From a bacterium (lineage in GTDB: Bacteria; Methylomirabilota; Methylomirabilia; Methylomirabilales; 2-02-FULL-66-22), in contig JAKPQH010000023.1 of assembly GCA_029580855.1 (NCBI GenBank), forward strand, positions 1-41,702: 41,702 nt of DNA, written 5' to 3'. This document shows positions 1-9,039 of the stretch, in pieces (the first letter of the stretch is position 1; each line of letters starts with the position of its first letter). The notes under the pieces are model-generated. The model did not search any database, was not told the DNA's origin, and saw nothing but the letters and a program-made list of their open reading frames with translations. The position numbers and the translations under genes were made by a program.

Positions 1-873
1 GTGCGCCAGCGACACGCGGCGCGGGCTGCCGGGCACCACCAGCGGCTGCGCCCCTTCCCGCTCCAGCGCCTCCAGCCGGGCGCGCGGGGCCATTTCCGAG
101 ACGGCGACGATCGTCGGCGCGGTGGACGCGCGGTTGATGACCTGCGCCCGGAGGGGCAGCCGCGCCAGGTTGTCCACGACCACCCGCGCGGGATCCCGCT
201 GGTCCAGCCTTCCCAAACGGGTGGTGAGCATCGGGTCGTCCCGCAGGATGGTCCCGATCCCCACCAGGACGGCGTCCACTTCGTTCCGCAGATGGTGGAC
301 GTGCTGTCGGGCGCTCTCACCCGTGATCCACCGCGAGTCGCCCGTCTGCGTGGCGATCTTGCCGTCCAGGCTGGCGGCGGCCTTCAGGATGACGAAGGGC
401 CGACCGGTCCGGATGAAGGTGAAGAAAGCCTCGTTGAGTTTTTTGGCATCCTGTTCCAGGACCCCCACATCCACGGTCACCCCGGCCGCGCGCAACGCCG
501 CGAAGCCTTTCCCGCTGACCGCGGGGTTGGGGTCCTCGCAGGCGGCCACCACACGGCGAATACCCGCCTGGACGATACGATCGACGCAGGGCGGCGTTCG
601 TCCGGTATGACAGCAGGGCTCCAGCGTGACGTAGAGCGTCGCGCCGGCCGCGGCCGACTCGGCGGCGCGCAGCGCCTGAGACTCCGCATGGTCGGCGCCC
701 GCGAAGGCGTGAAACCCCTCGCCGACAACCGTTCCTTTGTCGACCACCACCGCGCCCACCATCGGGTTGGGACTGGTCCGTCCCCGCGCCTGTGCCGCCA
801 GGTCTAGGGCGCGGCGCATGTACGCCCGATCGGCGTCGGAGTGTTGGTCTATGTGCTCGCAACTTTGCGTCAT
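1..873 (-). CDS. ribD: RibD, bifunctional riboflavin deaminase/reductase (C-terminus cut by window edge)
   Basis: RibD performs two steps of riboflavin synthesis in the cytoplasm: deamination of the pyrimidine and NADPH-dependent reduction of its ribosyl side chain. The frame is open for 291 codons from an ATG at 873 and runs off the left edge, so the end of the reductase domain is missing. The N-terminal deaminase domain has the zinc-site motif DHAESQAL (about residues 60-67) and EPCCHTGRTPPC with its cysteines (about 83-94). The reductase domain begins near residue 150 with FVILKAAASLDGKIA followed by SRWITG, both typical of RibD. The start at 873 gives the usual short lead into YMRRALDLA. 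The gene follows ftsY with a 142-bp gap and has its own promoter candidate at 894-923. Identification is firm; only the C-terminus is unseen. Confidence 0.95.
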   Translation of the reverse strand, partial: MTQSCEHIDQHSDADRAYMRRALDLAAQARGRTSPNPMVGAVVVDKGTVVGEGFHAFAGADHAESQALRAAESAAAGATLYVTLEPCCHTGRTPPCVDRIVQAGIRRVVAACEDPNPAVSGKGFAALRAAGVTVDVGVLEQDAKKLNEAFFTFIRTGRPFVILKAAASLDGKIATQTGDSRWITGESARQHVHHLRNEVDAVLVGIGTILRDDPMLTTRLGRLDQRDPARVVVDNLARLPLRAQVINRASTAPTIVAVSEMAPRARLEALEREGAQPLVVPGSPRRVSLAH

Positions 874-893
874 TTCACGCTTTTTCCGCGGCA

Positions 894-923
894 AGGCTAG
901 CACCGGGAGCCGACGGGTGTCAA
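894..923 (-). promoter_or_regulatory. Candidate sigma70-type promoter for ribD
   Basis: On the minus strand TTGACA (918-923) is followed after 18 bp by TAGCCT (894-899), with the ribD ATG about 20 bp downstream. The -35 is a perfect consensus match; the -10 is weaker. The same TTGACA-N18-TAGCxT layout occurs in front of smc. Confidence 0.55.
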
Positions 924-1015
924 GACGAAAGGCACCGCGGAGGGTACCCCGCGCCGACCGCCGCATCCCCCCGCGGCCGCTTGGATCGACCGGCGTCGCA
1001 AACGGCGAGCCGTCC

Positions 1016-1951
1016 CTACGAGAACAGCGCGGCGGCGAACTCCTGCGGGTCGAAGGGCTGGAGATCCTCGGGGGCTTCTCCGACGCCGACGTAGCGGACG
1101 GGGATCTGGAGGTCGCGCGCGATGCCGACCACGGCGCCGCCCTTGGCGGTCCCGTCAAGCTTGGTGACGATGATCCCGGAGAGCGCCACCGCCCGATGAA
1201 ACTCACGCGCCTGCACCACCGCGTTGAGCCCCGTGGTGGCGTCGAGGACCAGCAGCGTCTCGTGGGGGGCGCCCGGGACGGCGCGCGCGATGACGCGGTG
1301 GATCTTCTTCAGCTCTTCCATCAGGTTGCTCTTGGTGTGCAGCCGGCCGGCCGTGTCCACCAGCAGCCGGTCTGCCTGCCGCGCCACGGCGGCCTTGCAG
1401 GCGTCGAAAACGACGGCCGAGGGGTCGGCACCGGCCTGATGGGCGATCACGTCGGCGCCGATGCGCTTCCCCCAGACCTGCAGTTGTTCGATGGCGGCGG
1501 CGCGGAAAGTGTCGCCTGCGGCCAGCAAGACGGTCTCGCCCGCATCGCGCGACCGCTTGGCGAGCTTGGCGATCGTCGTGGTCTTGCCGGAGCCGTTGGT
1601 GCCGACGAAGAGCATCACCAGCGGCGGTGCGGTCGGCAGACGCGGTGGGACGGCGGGGACGACCAGCAGCTCCGCGATGCGCTCGGCCAGAAGGGCGCGC
1701 ATCCCCTCGACCGTGGCGACGCGCTGGCGATAAAACGCGCCGCGCGCCGACTCCATGACCGCGCGTGCCGCGGCCGGGCCGAGGTCGGAGGCGAGCAGGG
1801 CCTCCTCCAGCTCGTCGAGCTTCGTCTCGTCAACGGCGGTGCCGGAAAGGACGGCCTCGATCTTGCCGACGAGGCTGTCGCGGGTCTTCCGCAGGCCGTC
1901 GCGGAGGCGGGAGAAAAATCCGGAACGCGCCGGGGGAGCCTCGGAGGACAT
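1016..1951 (-). CDS. ftsY: FtsY, signal recognition particle receptor GTPase
   Basis: FtsY is the membrane-associated SRP receptor that docks ribosome-SRP complexes at the Sec translocon. The 311-residue protein has a short N-terminal region and NG domain rather than the long acidic A domain of E. coli. An N-domain helical bundle (about 15-100) precedes the G domain. [10 protein letters not shown] (117-126) is the P-loop, DTFRAAA (about 146) the insertion-box side of the nucleotide site, DTAGR (about 199) G3 and [10 protein letters not shown] (about 257) G4 with the SRP-GTPase signature. Its ATG at 1951 directly abuts the smc stop codon at 1952-1954, so the two are surely cotranscribed, with smc first. 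Nothing odd is seen. Confidence 0.97.
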   Translation of the reverse strand: MSSEAPPARSGFFSRLRDGLRKTRDSLVGKIEAVLSGTAVDETKLDELEEALLASDLGPAAARAVMESARGAFYRQRVATVEGMRALLAERIAELLVVPAVPPRLPTAPPLVMLFVGTNGSGKTTTIAKLAKRSRDAGETVLLAAGDTFRAAAIEQLQVWGKRIGADVIAHQAGADPSAVVFDACKAAVARQADRLLVDTAGRLHTKSNLMEELKKIHRVIARAVPGAPHETLLVLDATTGLNAVVQAREFHRAVALSGIIVTKLDGTAKGGAVVGIARDLQIPVRYVGVGEAPEDLQPFDPQEFAAALFS

Positions 1952-4900
1952 CTAGGCGGCGGCCTTCATCCGGACCGAGATCACCTTGGACACGCCTTCC
2001 TCCTCCATGGTGATTCCGTAGAGGAGATCCGCCGCCTCCATCGTCCGCTTGTTGTGGGTGATGGCGATGAACTGCGACTGCTGCGCCATCTCGCGGATCA
2101 CCCCCACAAAGCGCTCCACGTTGGCGTCGTCCAGCGGCGCGTCGACCTCGTCCAGGACGCAGAAGGGGCTGGGGCGGACCGCAAAGAGCGCCAGCAAAAG
2201 CGAGAGGGCCGCCAGGGCGCGCTCGCCACCGGAGAGGAGCGAGAGGACGGTGGCCCGCTTGCCGGGGAAGCGGACCAGCATCTCCACACCCGGCTCGTCG
2301 TCGCCGGGGGCGGGGGCCTCGACGTCGGCCTGGATGGGTTCCACGAGCTTGAGCTGGGCGCTGCCCCCGCCGATCAGACGGCGCCAGAAGTGGTCGAATT
2401 GCCGGTTGACGGCCTCCAGCGTGGAGTCGAAGAGCGACCGGATCGTCTTGTTGATCTCGCCGATAGCCTGCCGCAGGGAGGCCACGGACCGGGTGAGGTC
2501 TTCCGCCTGCGCGGTGAGGAACTCGTAGCGCTGGCAGAGCGCCTGGTATTCTTCCAGGGCGCCGAGGTTGGCGGGGCCCAGCTCGGTCAGCTTCAGCCGG
2601 AGCTCCTCCAGCTCCGTCTTAGCTGTCTCGACCCCCAGATCGGCGGCGGCGAACCGTTCGCGCAACTCGACCGTGCCGAGGCCGTGCGTCTCCGCCAACT
2701 CCAGTTCCAAGCGGGCCATGGTGGCCTTCAGCTCGCCCCGCCGGGTGTCCAGAGCGGCCACCGCGGCGGACAGTTCCGCCTCCTCGCGGCGCTTGGCGCG
2801 CAGCTCGTTTTCGAGGCGGCCGACGGCCTCCTGACCGGCGGCCCGGGCCTCCTGGGTCCGGAGGAGCGTGGCCTGGCACGTTTCCTCGTCGCACCGCAGC
2901 CGTGCGAGGTCCTCGCGCAGCCGATCCCGCCCGGTCTCTTGCGCGGCGCGCAGCGCGGTGAGCTCCGCGGCCTCGCGCGTGAGGTGGCCGATCTGCTCCT
3001 CGGCCGCCTGCAGCTCCTGCCGCATGCGCGCCAGATCCCGCAGCGTCTCGTCCCGGCGGGCGGCGCGGGAAGCCAGGGACACCCGCTGGTCGTTGAGGCT
3101 GGCGGCGGCCTCTTCCCGCCGCTCGCGCAACTCGGCCACCTCACGCTCCCGGCCCGCGATGTCACCGTGCACGTCGGCAATCCGGGTCTCGCCGTCGGCG
3201 AGCGCCGCGCGTAGCACATCCGTGTCACGCTCGATCCTGACCAGGTCCGTCTCCACGGTCTGCAGTTCGAGACCGAAGAGCTCCAACTGCTGACTCAACC
3301 GCTGCTCGTCGGCGCGGCGAGCGGCCAGATCCTTTTCGATGGCGAGCAGGTCCAGGTCCGCCTGTCGCTCCGCCATGGCGGCGGTCTCCACGGCGCGTTC
3401 CGCTGAGGTCGCGTCCTCGGACACGATGGCCAGCGCCTCGCGCAGGCCGGACAGGCCGACCTCGCTGATGGCCAGGGCCTCCTCCAGCTCCTTGAGCTCG
3501 CGCCGCTGGCCCAGGAGCCCCTGCGGCGCCGGCGTCCCGCCGGTGAGGGTGCCGCGATGGGTCAGCACCTCGCCCGCCAGCGTGGCCAGGGTGAACGGTC
3601 CGGGCAGCTCGCGGGCGATGGCCAGCGCCGCGTCGAGATCGCTCACGATGACCGAGTCCGCCAGGAGGTCGGCCACCCAAGGCGCGGCCCCTTCCGCGGA
3701 CCGGATCACGTCCAGCGCCAGTCCCTCCACGCGCCCCAGCAGCTCCTTGGGAAGATCGGCGATCTGCGCTGCCAACTCCCCGCGCAGTCTGTGACCCCAC
3801 GTGCCCTCGCCGGTCGGCCTGGGCCCCACCAGCGTCGCGCGGCCCTGCCCGGAACGGAAGAGGTGCGCCAGCGCCTCCTGCGCCTCTCCCCAGGTCTGGA
3901 CGCGCACCCCCTGGAGCTGCGCGCCGAGGATGGCCTCCAGCGCCTTTTCGTGCCGGGGCGCGGTTTCCAGCGCCTCGGCTAACGGACCCAGGATGCCGCG
4001 CACGCGCCGGTCCCGACCCGCCTGCAGCAGGAGCTTGTTGCCCTCCGAGAAGTCGGCGAACTCCAGCCGCAGTTCGCGGAGGGAGCTGAGGCGGCCGCGC
4101 TGGCGCTCGACGTCCCCGACGAGGCCCGCGATCTCGCGCTCCAGGTGCCGACGGGCCTCGCGCGCCCGCGCCGCCTCCACCTGTGCCGCTTCCCGATCCG
4201 CCAGGGCGCGGCCCCGGCGATCGGTGGCCTCCTGGCGCCGGGTCTCCTCGGCGGTCGAGGAGGCCTCGGCGCCATCCCGCTGACTGGCGGCCTCGGCTTG
4301 CTGGAGGCGCAGCCGCTCCGTTTGCGCCGTCATCTGCCGGTGGCGCTCGAGCAGCGTGGCCAGCTCATTCCGTTTGAGGGCCAGCTGGCCGGACTGGTGG
4401 GCAGCCTGGTGGCGCAGCCGCTCCAGCGCCGCGGCCGCCGTGGCGAGGATGGCCTCGGTCTCCCGCAGCGCCCGCCCGTCCGCCTCCAGCTTGGCTTCCG
4501 ACACGGCTATGTCCCGGTCGTGCTCCGCGGCGGCCGTGGCGCCGTCCTGGATCGACGCCAGGAGCCGCTCCGCGGTCCGCCCCAGGTCGGCCAGCGCAGA
4601 CTCGTGCTCGGCCTGGCGCCGTTCGGCGTCCCCGAGCTGCTGCGTGAGATTGCGGAACTCGGCCTCGTCCCGGTCGATCCGGCTGCGCACGTCGAAGAGG
4701 GCTTCCTGGGCGGCGGTGACGGCGCGCTCCTCGGCCACGGCCTGCAGGCGGCGCTCTTCCACGAGGGCCTCGGCGGAGCCGATACCGGCTCGGATCCCGG
4801 TCAGAAGCTGCTGCTCCGGACCGAGGCGCCCCAGGATGCTCTGCAGCTCCTCCCAGAGCGCCGTGTGCTCGCGGTGCTTGAGAAAGAGCTTGAGCTCCGT

Positions 4901-5566
4901 GCAGCGGAGGTCCAGTTGCTTGTACCGCTCGGCCTTGTTGGCCTGGCGCTTGAGCGAGTTGCGCTGCCGCTCGACCTCGGCGATCACGTCCCGGATGCGC
5001 AGGAGGTTCTGCTCGGTCGACTCCAGTTTGCTGCCCGCCGCGCGCCGCTTGGTCTTGTACTTCATGATGCCGGCGGCTTCTTCGATCAGGACGCGACGAT
5101 CGGCCGGCCGGGCGTTCACGATGCTGCCGATGCTGCCCTGCTCGATGAGGGCGTACGGCTCGCCCGCCAGACCGGTGTCGATGAACAGGTCGGTGATGTC
5201 CCGGAGTCGGCACGGCACCTTGTTCAGCAGATATTCGCTCTCGCCGGACCGGTAGAGACGCCGGGTCACGTTGACCTCTTCGTACTCGGTGGGAAGCGCA
5301 CCGCCGTTTCGCGTGAACGTCAGCGACACCTCCGCCAGGCCGAGGGGTTTGCGGCGGCCGTTGCCGGCGAAGATGAGATCGTCCATCCGGTCGCCGCGCA
5401 AGAGCTTGGCGCTCTGCTCTCCCAGCGCCCAGCGGATGGCGTCGGACACGTTGCTCTTTCCGCAGCCATTGGGACCGACGATGCCGGTCACGCCGGGCTC
5501 AAACGACAGGTCGACTTTGTCGGCAAAGGATTTGAAACCGAAAAGGGAGATTTTTGTCAGGTGCAT
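1952..5566 (-). CDS. smc: SMC, chromosome condensation ATPase
   Basis: SMC is the core ATPase of the SMC-ScpAB complex that compacts and segregates the chromosome. The 1204-residue length is normal. The Walker A motif GPNGCGKS lies at 31-38 in the N-terminal head, followed by two long coiled-coil arms rich in Glu, Arg, Ala and Leu around a hinge near 510-670. The C-terminal head carries the ABC signature LSGGERALAAL and the Walker B region VLDEVDAPLDD near 1100-1150. The start at 5566 gives the standard MHLTKISLFGFKSFAD opening. ftsY follows without a gap. No ScpA or ScpB gene is in the window. Upstream lies 132 bp of non-coding DNA with a promoter candidate, so smc-ftsY may be transcribed separately from rnc. 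Confidence 0.98.
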   Translation of the reverse strand: MHLTKISLFGFKSFADKVDLSFEPGVTGIVGPNGCGKSNVSDAIRWALGEQSAKLLRGDRMDDLIFAGNGRRKPLGLAEVSLTFTRNGGALPTEYEEVNVTRRLYRSGESEYLLNKVPCRLRDITDLFIDTGLAGEPYALIEQGSIGSIVNARPADRRVLIEEAAGIMKYKTKRRAAGSKLESTEQNLLRIRDVIAEVERQRNSLKRQANKAERYKQLDLRCTELKLFLKHREHTALWEELQSILGRLGPEQQLLTGIRAGIGSAEALVEERRLQAVAEERAVTAAQEALFDVRSRIDRDEAEFRNLTQQLGDAERRQAEHESALADLGRTAERLLASIQDGATAAAEHDRDIAVSEAKLEADGRALRETEAILATAAAALERLRHQAAHQSGQLALKRNELATLLERHRQMTAQTERLRLQQAEAASQRDGAEASSTAEETRRQEATDRRGRALADREAAQVEAARAREARRHLEREIAGLVGDVERQRGRLSSLRELRLEFADFSEGNKLLLQAGRDRRVRGILGPLAEALETAPRHEKALEAILGAQLQGVRVQTWGEAQEALAHLFRSGQGRATLVGPRPTGEGTWGHRLRGELAAQIADLPKELLGRVEGLALDVIRSAEGAAPWVADLLADSVIVSDLDAALAIARELPGPFTLATLAGEVLTHRGTLTGGTPAPQGLLGQRRELKELEEALAISEVGLSGLREALAIVSEDATSAERAVETAAMAERQADLDLLAIEKDLAARRADEQRLSQQLELFGLELQTVETDLVRIERDTDVLRAALADGETRIADVHGDIAGREREVAELRERREEAAASLNDQRVSLASRAARRDETLRDLARMRQELQAAEEQIGHLTREAAELTALRAAQETGRDRLREDLARLRCDEETCQATLLRTQEARAAGQEAVGRLENELRAKRREEAELSAAVAALDTRRGELKATMARLELELAETHGLGTVELRERFAAADLGVETAKTELEELRLKLTELGPANLGALEEYQALCQRYEFLTAQAEDLTRSVASLRQAIGEINKTIRSLFDSTLEAVNRQFDHFWRRLIGGGSAQLKLVEPIQADVEAPAPGDDEPGVEMLVRFPGKRATVLSLLSGGERALAALSLLLALFAVRPSPFCVLDEVDAPLDDANVERFVGVIREMAQQSQFIAITHNKRTMEAADLLYGITMEEEGVSKVISVRMKAAA

Positions 5567-5630
5567 CTTTGGAGCATCCGCCTCCGGACGGAGAGCCCGC
5601 GGGGCACAAAACCGCCTTCGAATTTTTCAG

Positions 5631-5660
5631 ACGCTATCACGCGCGGGAAGGGGGTGTCAA
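5631..5660 (-). promoter_or_regulatory. Candidate sigma70-type promoter for smc-ftsY
   Basis: The minus strand shows TTGACA (5655-5660), an 18-bp spacer and TAGCGT (5631-5636), ending 64 bp before the smc ATG. An alternative -10, GATAGC, would have a 16-bp spacer. Perfect -35, imperfect -10. Confidence 0.5.
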
Positions 5661-5698
5661 GACCAAATACAATCGCTGGGGTCTAATACGAAACCGCT

Positions 5699-6427
5699 CT
5701 ACGAGATGTTGTGGGGCGCCGGACCCATTTCCTCGAAATCCAGCAGCGCCAGGCGGGCGGCCTCCTGTTCGGCGGCCTGCCGGCTGCCACCCTCCGCCTC
5801 GATCCGGATCTCTCCATGCGGACCGCGAACCGTGACCGAGACTCGAAACGTCGGGTGATGCGCGGGCCCGCGTTTCTCGATGAGCCGATACGCCGGAAGC
5901 TTCTCCTGCCGCGCCAGCGCCGCCATCTGCAGGGCCGACTTGGCATCCACCGCGGGGCGCGCCGCCGAATCTTTGTCCTGCCCGGTCACCCGCGCCGCCA
6001 GCGCACGGATGGCATCGAATCCGCCGTCTTCGACCATGGCGCCCAGGACGGCTTCCAGAAGCTCTGCCAGGACGCGTTGGCTCGGCCCGGCGGGGGTCGA
6101 ACCCGGGGTGGGGAGGTTGAGCCGCCGGGCCAGACGGGCGAGCCCGCCCCGGCTCGACCAAGTCGCGCGCCGCCGGGTCAGATCTCCCGGCGCGCCCTCG
6201 GGATGAGCCCGGAAGACGGCGAGCGCCAACGCGAAGTTCCAGGCGGCGTCGCCGAGGAACTCGAGCCGTTGACGGGCCGCGGCGGTCTCCGGGGTGAGCG
6301 GCTGCTTGAGCGCGCTGAGCGCGAGGCGGAGCAGGCCGACATCCCGGAAACGGTGGCCGAGCGATTCCTGCAACGCCTCTAGCGCGAATTCGACCCTCGG
6401 GTTCGCGTCCTGAGGAACGAATGTCAT
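5699..6427 (-). CDS. rnc: Divergent ribonuclease III (RNase III) with altered catalytic residues
   Basis: RNase III cleaves double-stranded RNA in rRNA maturation and mRNA decay. The 242-residue protein has the expected order: an RNase III domain (about 15-140) and a double-stranded RNA-binding domain (about 165-232, opening DAKSALQMAA and ending in the Ala-rich helix AAEQEAARLAL). The core RLEFLGD keeps E56 and D60 (E. coli E41 and D45), and AELLEA keeps E125 (E. coli E117). Three positions differ: the E38 equivalent is Q53, E65 is P80 and D114 is E122. The ALTHRS region is also not conserved. It may be a working but diverged enzyme, or an RNA-binding protein with weak cleavage. It lies between a small unknown gene and smc, a common neighbourhood for rnc. 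Confidence 0.85.
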   Translation of the reverse strand: MTFVPQDANPRVEFALEALQESLGHRFRDVGLLRLALSALKQPLTPETAAARQRLEFLGDAAWNFALALAVFRAHPEGAPGDLTRRRATWSSRGGLARLARRLNLPTPGSTPAGPSQRVLAELLEAVLGAMVEDGGFDAIRALAARVTGQDKDSAARPAVDAKSALQMAALARQEKLPAYRLIEKRGPAHHPTFRVSVTVRGPHGEIRIEAEGGSRQAAEQEAARLALLDFEEMGPAPHNIS

Positions 6428-6472
6428 GCGGCTGCGTGCTCCGGCGCGGCGCTGCGCCCCGACGGGGACCGC

Positions 6473-6745
6473 TCAGGCGGCGGGATGGGCCTCCGATGGG
6501 GGAGCCAGTCGCGCCTGCAGTGTCAGGACGTCGGCCTGGATCTCTTCCGCAAGCCGATAGAACGGCGCGAGGTCCTCGACGTCCAGCGGGGTGGTGCGCC
6601 CGTACTGATGGAGGCCGTAGAGGCCGAACTCCAACAGCTTGAGCTTCTGCAAGATGCCGTCGAACCCGTCCGTCACCAGGGACGACGGTATGCCCGCGCC
6701 GGGCCCCGGACGCACGGCGGCGTCGCCACCCGATTCCTGGTTCAC
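6473..6745 (-). CDS. Hypothetical 90-residue protein
   Basis: I do not recognise this family. A GTG start at 6745 is chosen because AAAGGA lies 7 bp upstream; the same frame is open further upstream but with Arg/Pro-rich, non-protein-like sequence. The N-terminal 20 residues look disordered (Gly, Pro, Ala). Residues about 24-80 look helical, with SLVTDGFDGILQKLKLLEFG, then a tyrosine-rich LYGLHQYGR and EDLAPFYRLAEEIQADVL. There are no signal peptide, cysteines or membrane segments. It ends 45 bp before rnc on the same strand and is probably cotranscribed with it. It is divergent to trxA. Confidence 0.6.
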   Translation of the reverse strand: MNQESGGDAAVRPGPGAGIPSSLVTDGFDGILQKLKLLEFGLYGLHQYGRTTPLDVEDLAPFYRLAEEIQADVLTLQARLAPPSEAHPAA

Positions 6746-6888
6746 GCTGGTATCCTTTCGCGGCACCGCGGTCCCCCGCCGCGTTGCGTCGCTCCCGGCG
6801 GCCCGGGGACGACGCCGAACCGGCTTCCAGCATACACCGGGAACCACCGGAGCGCCACGTCGGGTGCGGACACGCGGGCGGAAATCGC

Positions 6889-6917
6889 TTGACAGCGTTT
6901 TGGCAATTCTCTAGACT
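6889..6917 (+). promoter_or_regulatory. Promoter of trxA
   Basis: TTGACA (6889-6894), a 17-bp spacer and TAGACT (6912-6917) form a near-consensus sigma70-type promoter. The trxA ATG is at 6948 with a GGGGGGAGG ribosome binding site at 6935-6943. Confidence 0.75.
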
Positions 6918-6947
6918 GCGCCCGATTTCGACACGGGGGGAGGCTGC

Positions 6948-7283
6948 ATGGCAAGCCCTGACATCGTGACTCTGACCGACGCCGATTTCGAGACCCAAGT
7001 CAAGGCACATCCCCGCCTCTTGGTGGATTTCTGGGCGGAGTGGTGCGGGCCGTGCCGCATGATCGCTCCCGTTCTCGAGGAGCTGGCGGGCGAGTACAAA
7101 AACCGGCTGACGATCGGCAAGGTGAACGTGGACGAAAACCGCCAGGTGGCGGCGCGTTTCGGCATCCGGAGCATTCCCACCCTGCTGCTGCTGCGGGACG
7201 GCCTCCGCGTGGATCAGATCGTCGGGGCGCACCCCAAGGCGACGATCAAGAGCAAGGTGGACCAGTTCCTCAGCGCGGCGTGA
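6948..7283 (+). CDS. trxA: Thioredoxin
   Basis: Thioredoxin is a small cytoplasmic disulfide reductase that serves ribonucleotide reductase, peroxiredoxins and other thiol enzymes. The 111-residue length is standard. The redox motif WCGPC lies at about 32-36 after VDFWAE, and the cis-proline loop SIPTLLLL follows at about 75, both diagnostic of classical thioredoxin. There is no signal peptide. A good promoter and a strong ribosome binding site precede it, consistent with high expression. The gene stands before the trp operon; a weak terminator-like structure separates them. Confidence 0.97.
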   Translation: MASPDIVTLTDADFETQVKAHPRLLVDFWAEWCGPCRMIAPVLEELAGEYKNRLTIGKVNVDENRQVAARFGIRSIPTLLLLRDGLRVDQIVGAHPKATIKSKVDQFLSAA

Positions 7284-7334
7284 GCGAACGGCGACTGCGA
7301 TGATCCGCACCCCGCACGCGCGTTCAGCTTTTTT
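7284..7334 (+). terminator. Weak candidate terminator after trxA
   Basis: GCGAACG (7284-7290) can pair with CGTTCAGC (7321-7328) with one bulge across a long loop. A run of six T (7329-7334) follows directly. The stem is short, so this may be only partial termination before trpE. Confidence 0.3.
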
Positions 7335-7456
7335 CCCGACCCATCGCTGGTGACCGCCGGCCCGTACCCCGTTCTGTCTCTGATGGTCACTCGCATTTCA
7401 TCGATTGGTTTCGCCCCGGCGCACCCCACCGACCCCGTTGGCTCAAGGGTGGCACC

Positions 7457-8944
7457 GTGTACACGCCGAGTCTCGAGCAGTTCCGCGGCCTGGCCCGACA
7501 AGGCAACCTGATCCCGGTCTCGCGGCAGATCCTCGCGGACATGGAGACGCCGGTCTCCGCGTTCCGCAAGATCGACAGCGGGAACTACGCCTTTCTCCTG
7601 GAAAGCGTGGAGGGCGGCGAACAGTGGGGACGCTACAGCTTTCTGGGAAGCAACCCGAGCCTGGTGGTGCGGGCGCGGGGTGAGCGCGTCGAGATCCTGC
7701 AGGGGCAGGGGGCGGAGGGTTTGGGCGATATCCGGGATCCCTTTGCCGCCCTCCAGCGGACCCTGGCGCAGCACCGGGCCGTGGCCGTGCCGGGACTTCC
7801 GCGGTTCACCGGAGGCCTGGTGGGGTATCTCGGTTACGACACCGTCCGGCATCTGGAGCGCCTGCCCTCCACCGCCTCCGCGGATCTGGGGTTCCCGGAT
7901 GCCCTCTTCCTGCTCACCGACACGCTGCTGATCTTCGACAACGTGACCCACCGGATCACGGTGGTGTCCAACGCCGCCGTGGGCGATGAGAGCGATCGTG
8001 GCGTAGAGCGCACCTACCGGGAATCGCAGCAGAAGATCGACGCCATCATCGCGGCCCTGCGGCGACCCGTGGGCGCCCCCGCGGGTTTCACCGGCTCCGT
8101 CGCGCCCGCGGAGCCCGAGTCCACGTTCACCCGCCAACGGTTCTGCGAGGCGGTGCGCAAGGCCAAGGCCTATATCCAGGCGGGCGACGCGATCCAGGTG
8201 GTTCTGTCCCAGCGCCTGGCCCTCCGGACCGAGGCGGACCCCTTCGACGTGTACCGCGCGCTGCGCGTCGTGAATCCCTCCCCCTACATGTACTACCTCC
8301 GTCTCGGCGATCTGAAGGTCGTGGGCAGCTCGCCGGAGATGCTGGTGCGGCTCGAGGGGGAACGCATCGACCTTCGGCCCATCGCGGGTACGCGTCCGCG
8401 GGGAGCGTCGGAGGACGAGGATCGCGCGCTGGCGGCGGAGCTCTTGGCGGACCCCAAGGAGCGGGCCGAACACATCATGCTGGTGGATCTGGGCCGGAAC
8501 GACGTGGGGAAGGTGGCCCGGGCCGGGAGCGTCTCCGTCTCGGACCTGATGACAGTGGAGCGATACTCGCACGTCATGCACCTCGTCTCCCACATCCGCG
8601 GGTTGGTGGAGCCGGGACGCGACGCCTTCGACGTCCTGGGGGCGTGCTTCCCAGCCGGGACGGTGACGGGTGCGCCGAAGGTTCGGGCCATGGAGATCAT
8701 CGAGGAGCTGGAGCCGGTGCGGCGCGGCCCCTACGCGGGGGCCGTGGGGTACGTGAGCTTCTCGGGCAATCTGGACACCTGCATCACCATCCGCACGATC
8801 CTGTTCTCGCGCGGGATGGCCTGGATCCAGGCCGGCGCCGGCATCGTGGCCGATTCGGTCCCGGAGCGCGAGTACGAGGAGACCATGAACAAGGCGCGTG
8901 CGCTGCGGCGGGCCATCGAGCTGGCGGAGGCGGGGCTGGAGTAA
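7457..8944 (+). CDS. trpE: Anthranilate synthase component I
   Basis: TrpE converts chorismate to anthranilate, using ammonia delivered by TrpG; it is the first committed step of tryptophan synthesis. The 495-residue length is normal. The N-terminal domain contains LLES (47-50), the conserved element of the tryptophan feedback site. The chorismate-binding domain (about 225-485) has [25 protein letters not shown] (401-408) and the C-terminal [13 protein letters not shown]. Translation starts at GTG 7457, preceded by AAGGG. The 173-bp upstream region has no evident Trp-rich leader peptide. A repeat-filled 95-bp gap separates it from trpG. Confidence 0.97.
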   Translation: MYTPSLEQFRGLARQGNLIPVSRQILADMETPVSAFRKIDSGNYAFLLESVEGGEQWGRYSFLGSNPSLVVRARGERVEILQGQGAEGLGDIRDPFAALQRTLAQHRAVAVPGLPRFTGGLVGYLGYDTVRHLERLPSTASADLGFPDALFLLTDTLLIFDNVTHRITVVSNAAVGDESDRGVERTYRESQQKIDAIIAALRRPVGAPAGFTGSVAPAEPESTFTRQRFCEAVRKAKAYIQAGDAIQVVLSQRLALRTEADPFDVYRALRVVNPSPYMYYLRLGDLKVVGSSPEMLVRLEGERIDLRPIAGTRPRGASEDEDRALAAELLADPKERAEHIMLVDLGRNDVGKVARAGSVSVSDLMTVERYSHVMHLVSHIRGLVEPGRDAFDVLGACFPAGTVTGAPKVRAMEIIEELEPVRRGPYAGAVGYVSFSGNLDTCITIRTILFSRGMAWIQAGAGIVADSVPEREYEETMNKARALRRAIELAEAGLE

Positions 8945-8945
8945 A

Positions 8946-9029
8946 GGTTCGATGGTTCGGCGGTTCGGCGGTGCGCGGAACGGTCGAACCGCCGAACCAT
9001 CGGCCCGCCGAACCATGGAACCGCCGAAC
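8946..9029. repeat. Inverted arrays of degenerate 8-bp repeats between trpE and trpG
   Basis: The left side is a run of octamers: GGTTCGAT (8946), GGTTCGGC (8954), GGTTCGGC (8962) and GGTGCGCG (8970). The right side is a run of complementary-type octamers: GGTCGAAC (8982), CGCCGAAC (8990), CATCGGCC (8998), CGCCGAAC (9006), CATGGAAC (9014) and CGCCGAAC (9022). Positions 8950-8966 and 8986-9002 are a perfect 17-bp inverted repeat with a 19-nt loop, so the mRNA should form a strong hairpin just upstream of the trpG ribosome binding site. Confidence 0.9.
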
Positions 9030-9039
9030 CGGAGTGTCC

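Noticed and set aside
737..3214. Long plus-strand open frame opposite ftsY and smc
   Set aside because: Antisense shadow; no motifs, and ftsY/smc are unambiguous on the other strand.
7284..7456. Possible trp attenuator or leader peptide
   Set aside because: No short frame with consecutive Trp codons and no pair of alternative hairpins followed by T-rich sequence.
7441..7459. AAGGGTGGCACCG just before the trpE start resembles the T-box antiterminator sequence
   Set aside because: Only 173 bp lie upstream; I find no stem I motifs, no specifier loop, no pairing CCCT downstream and no terminator. The match more likely reflects a ribosome binding site next to the GTG start.
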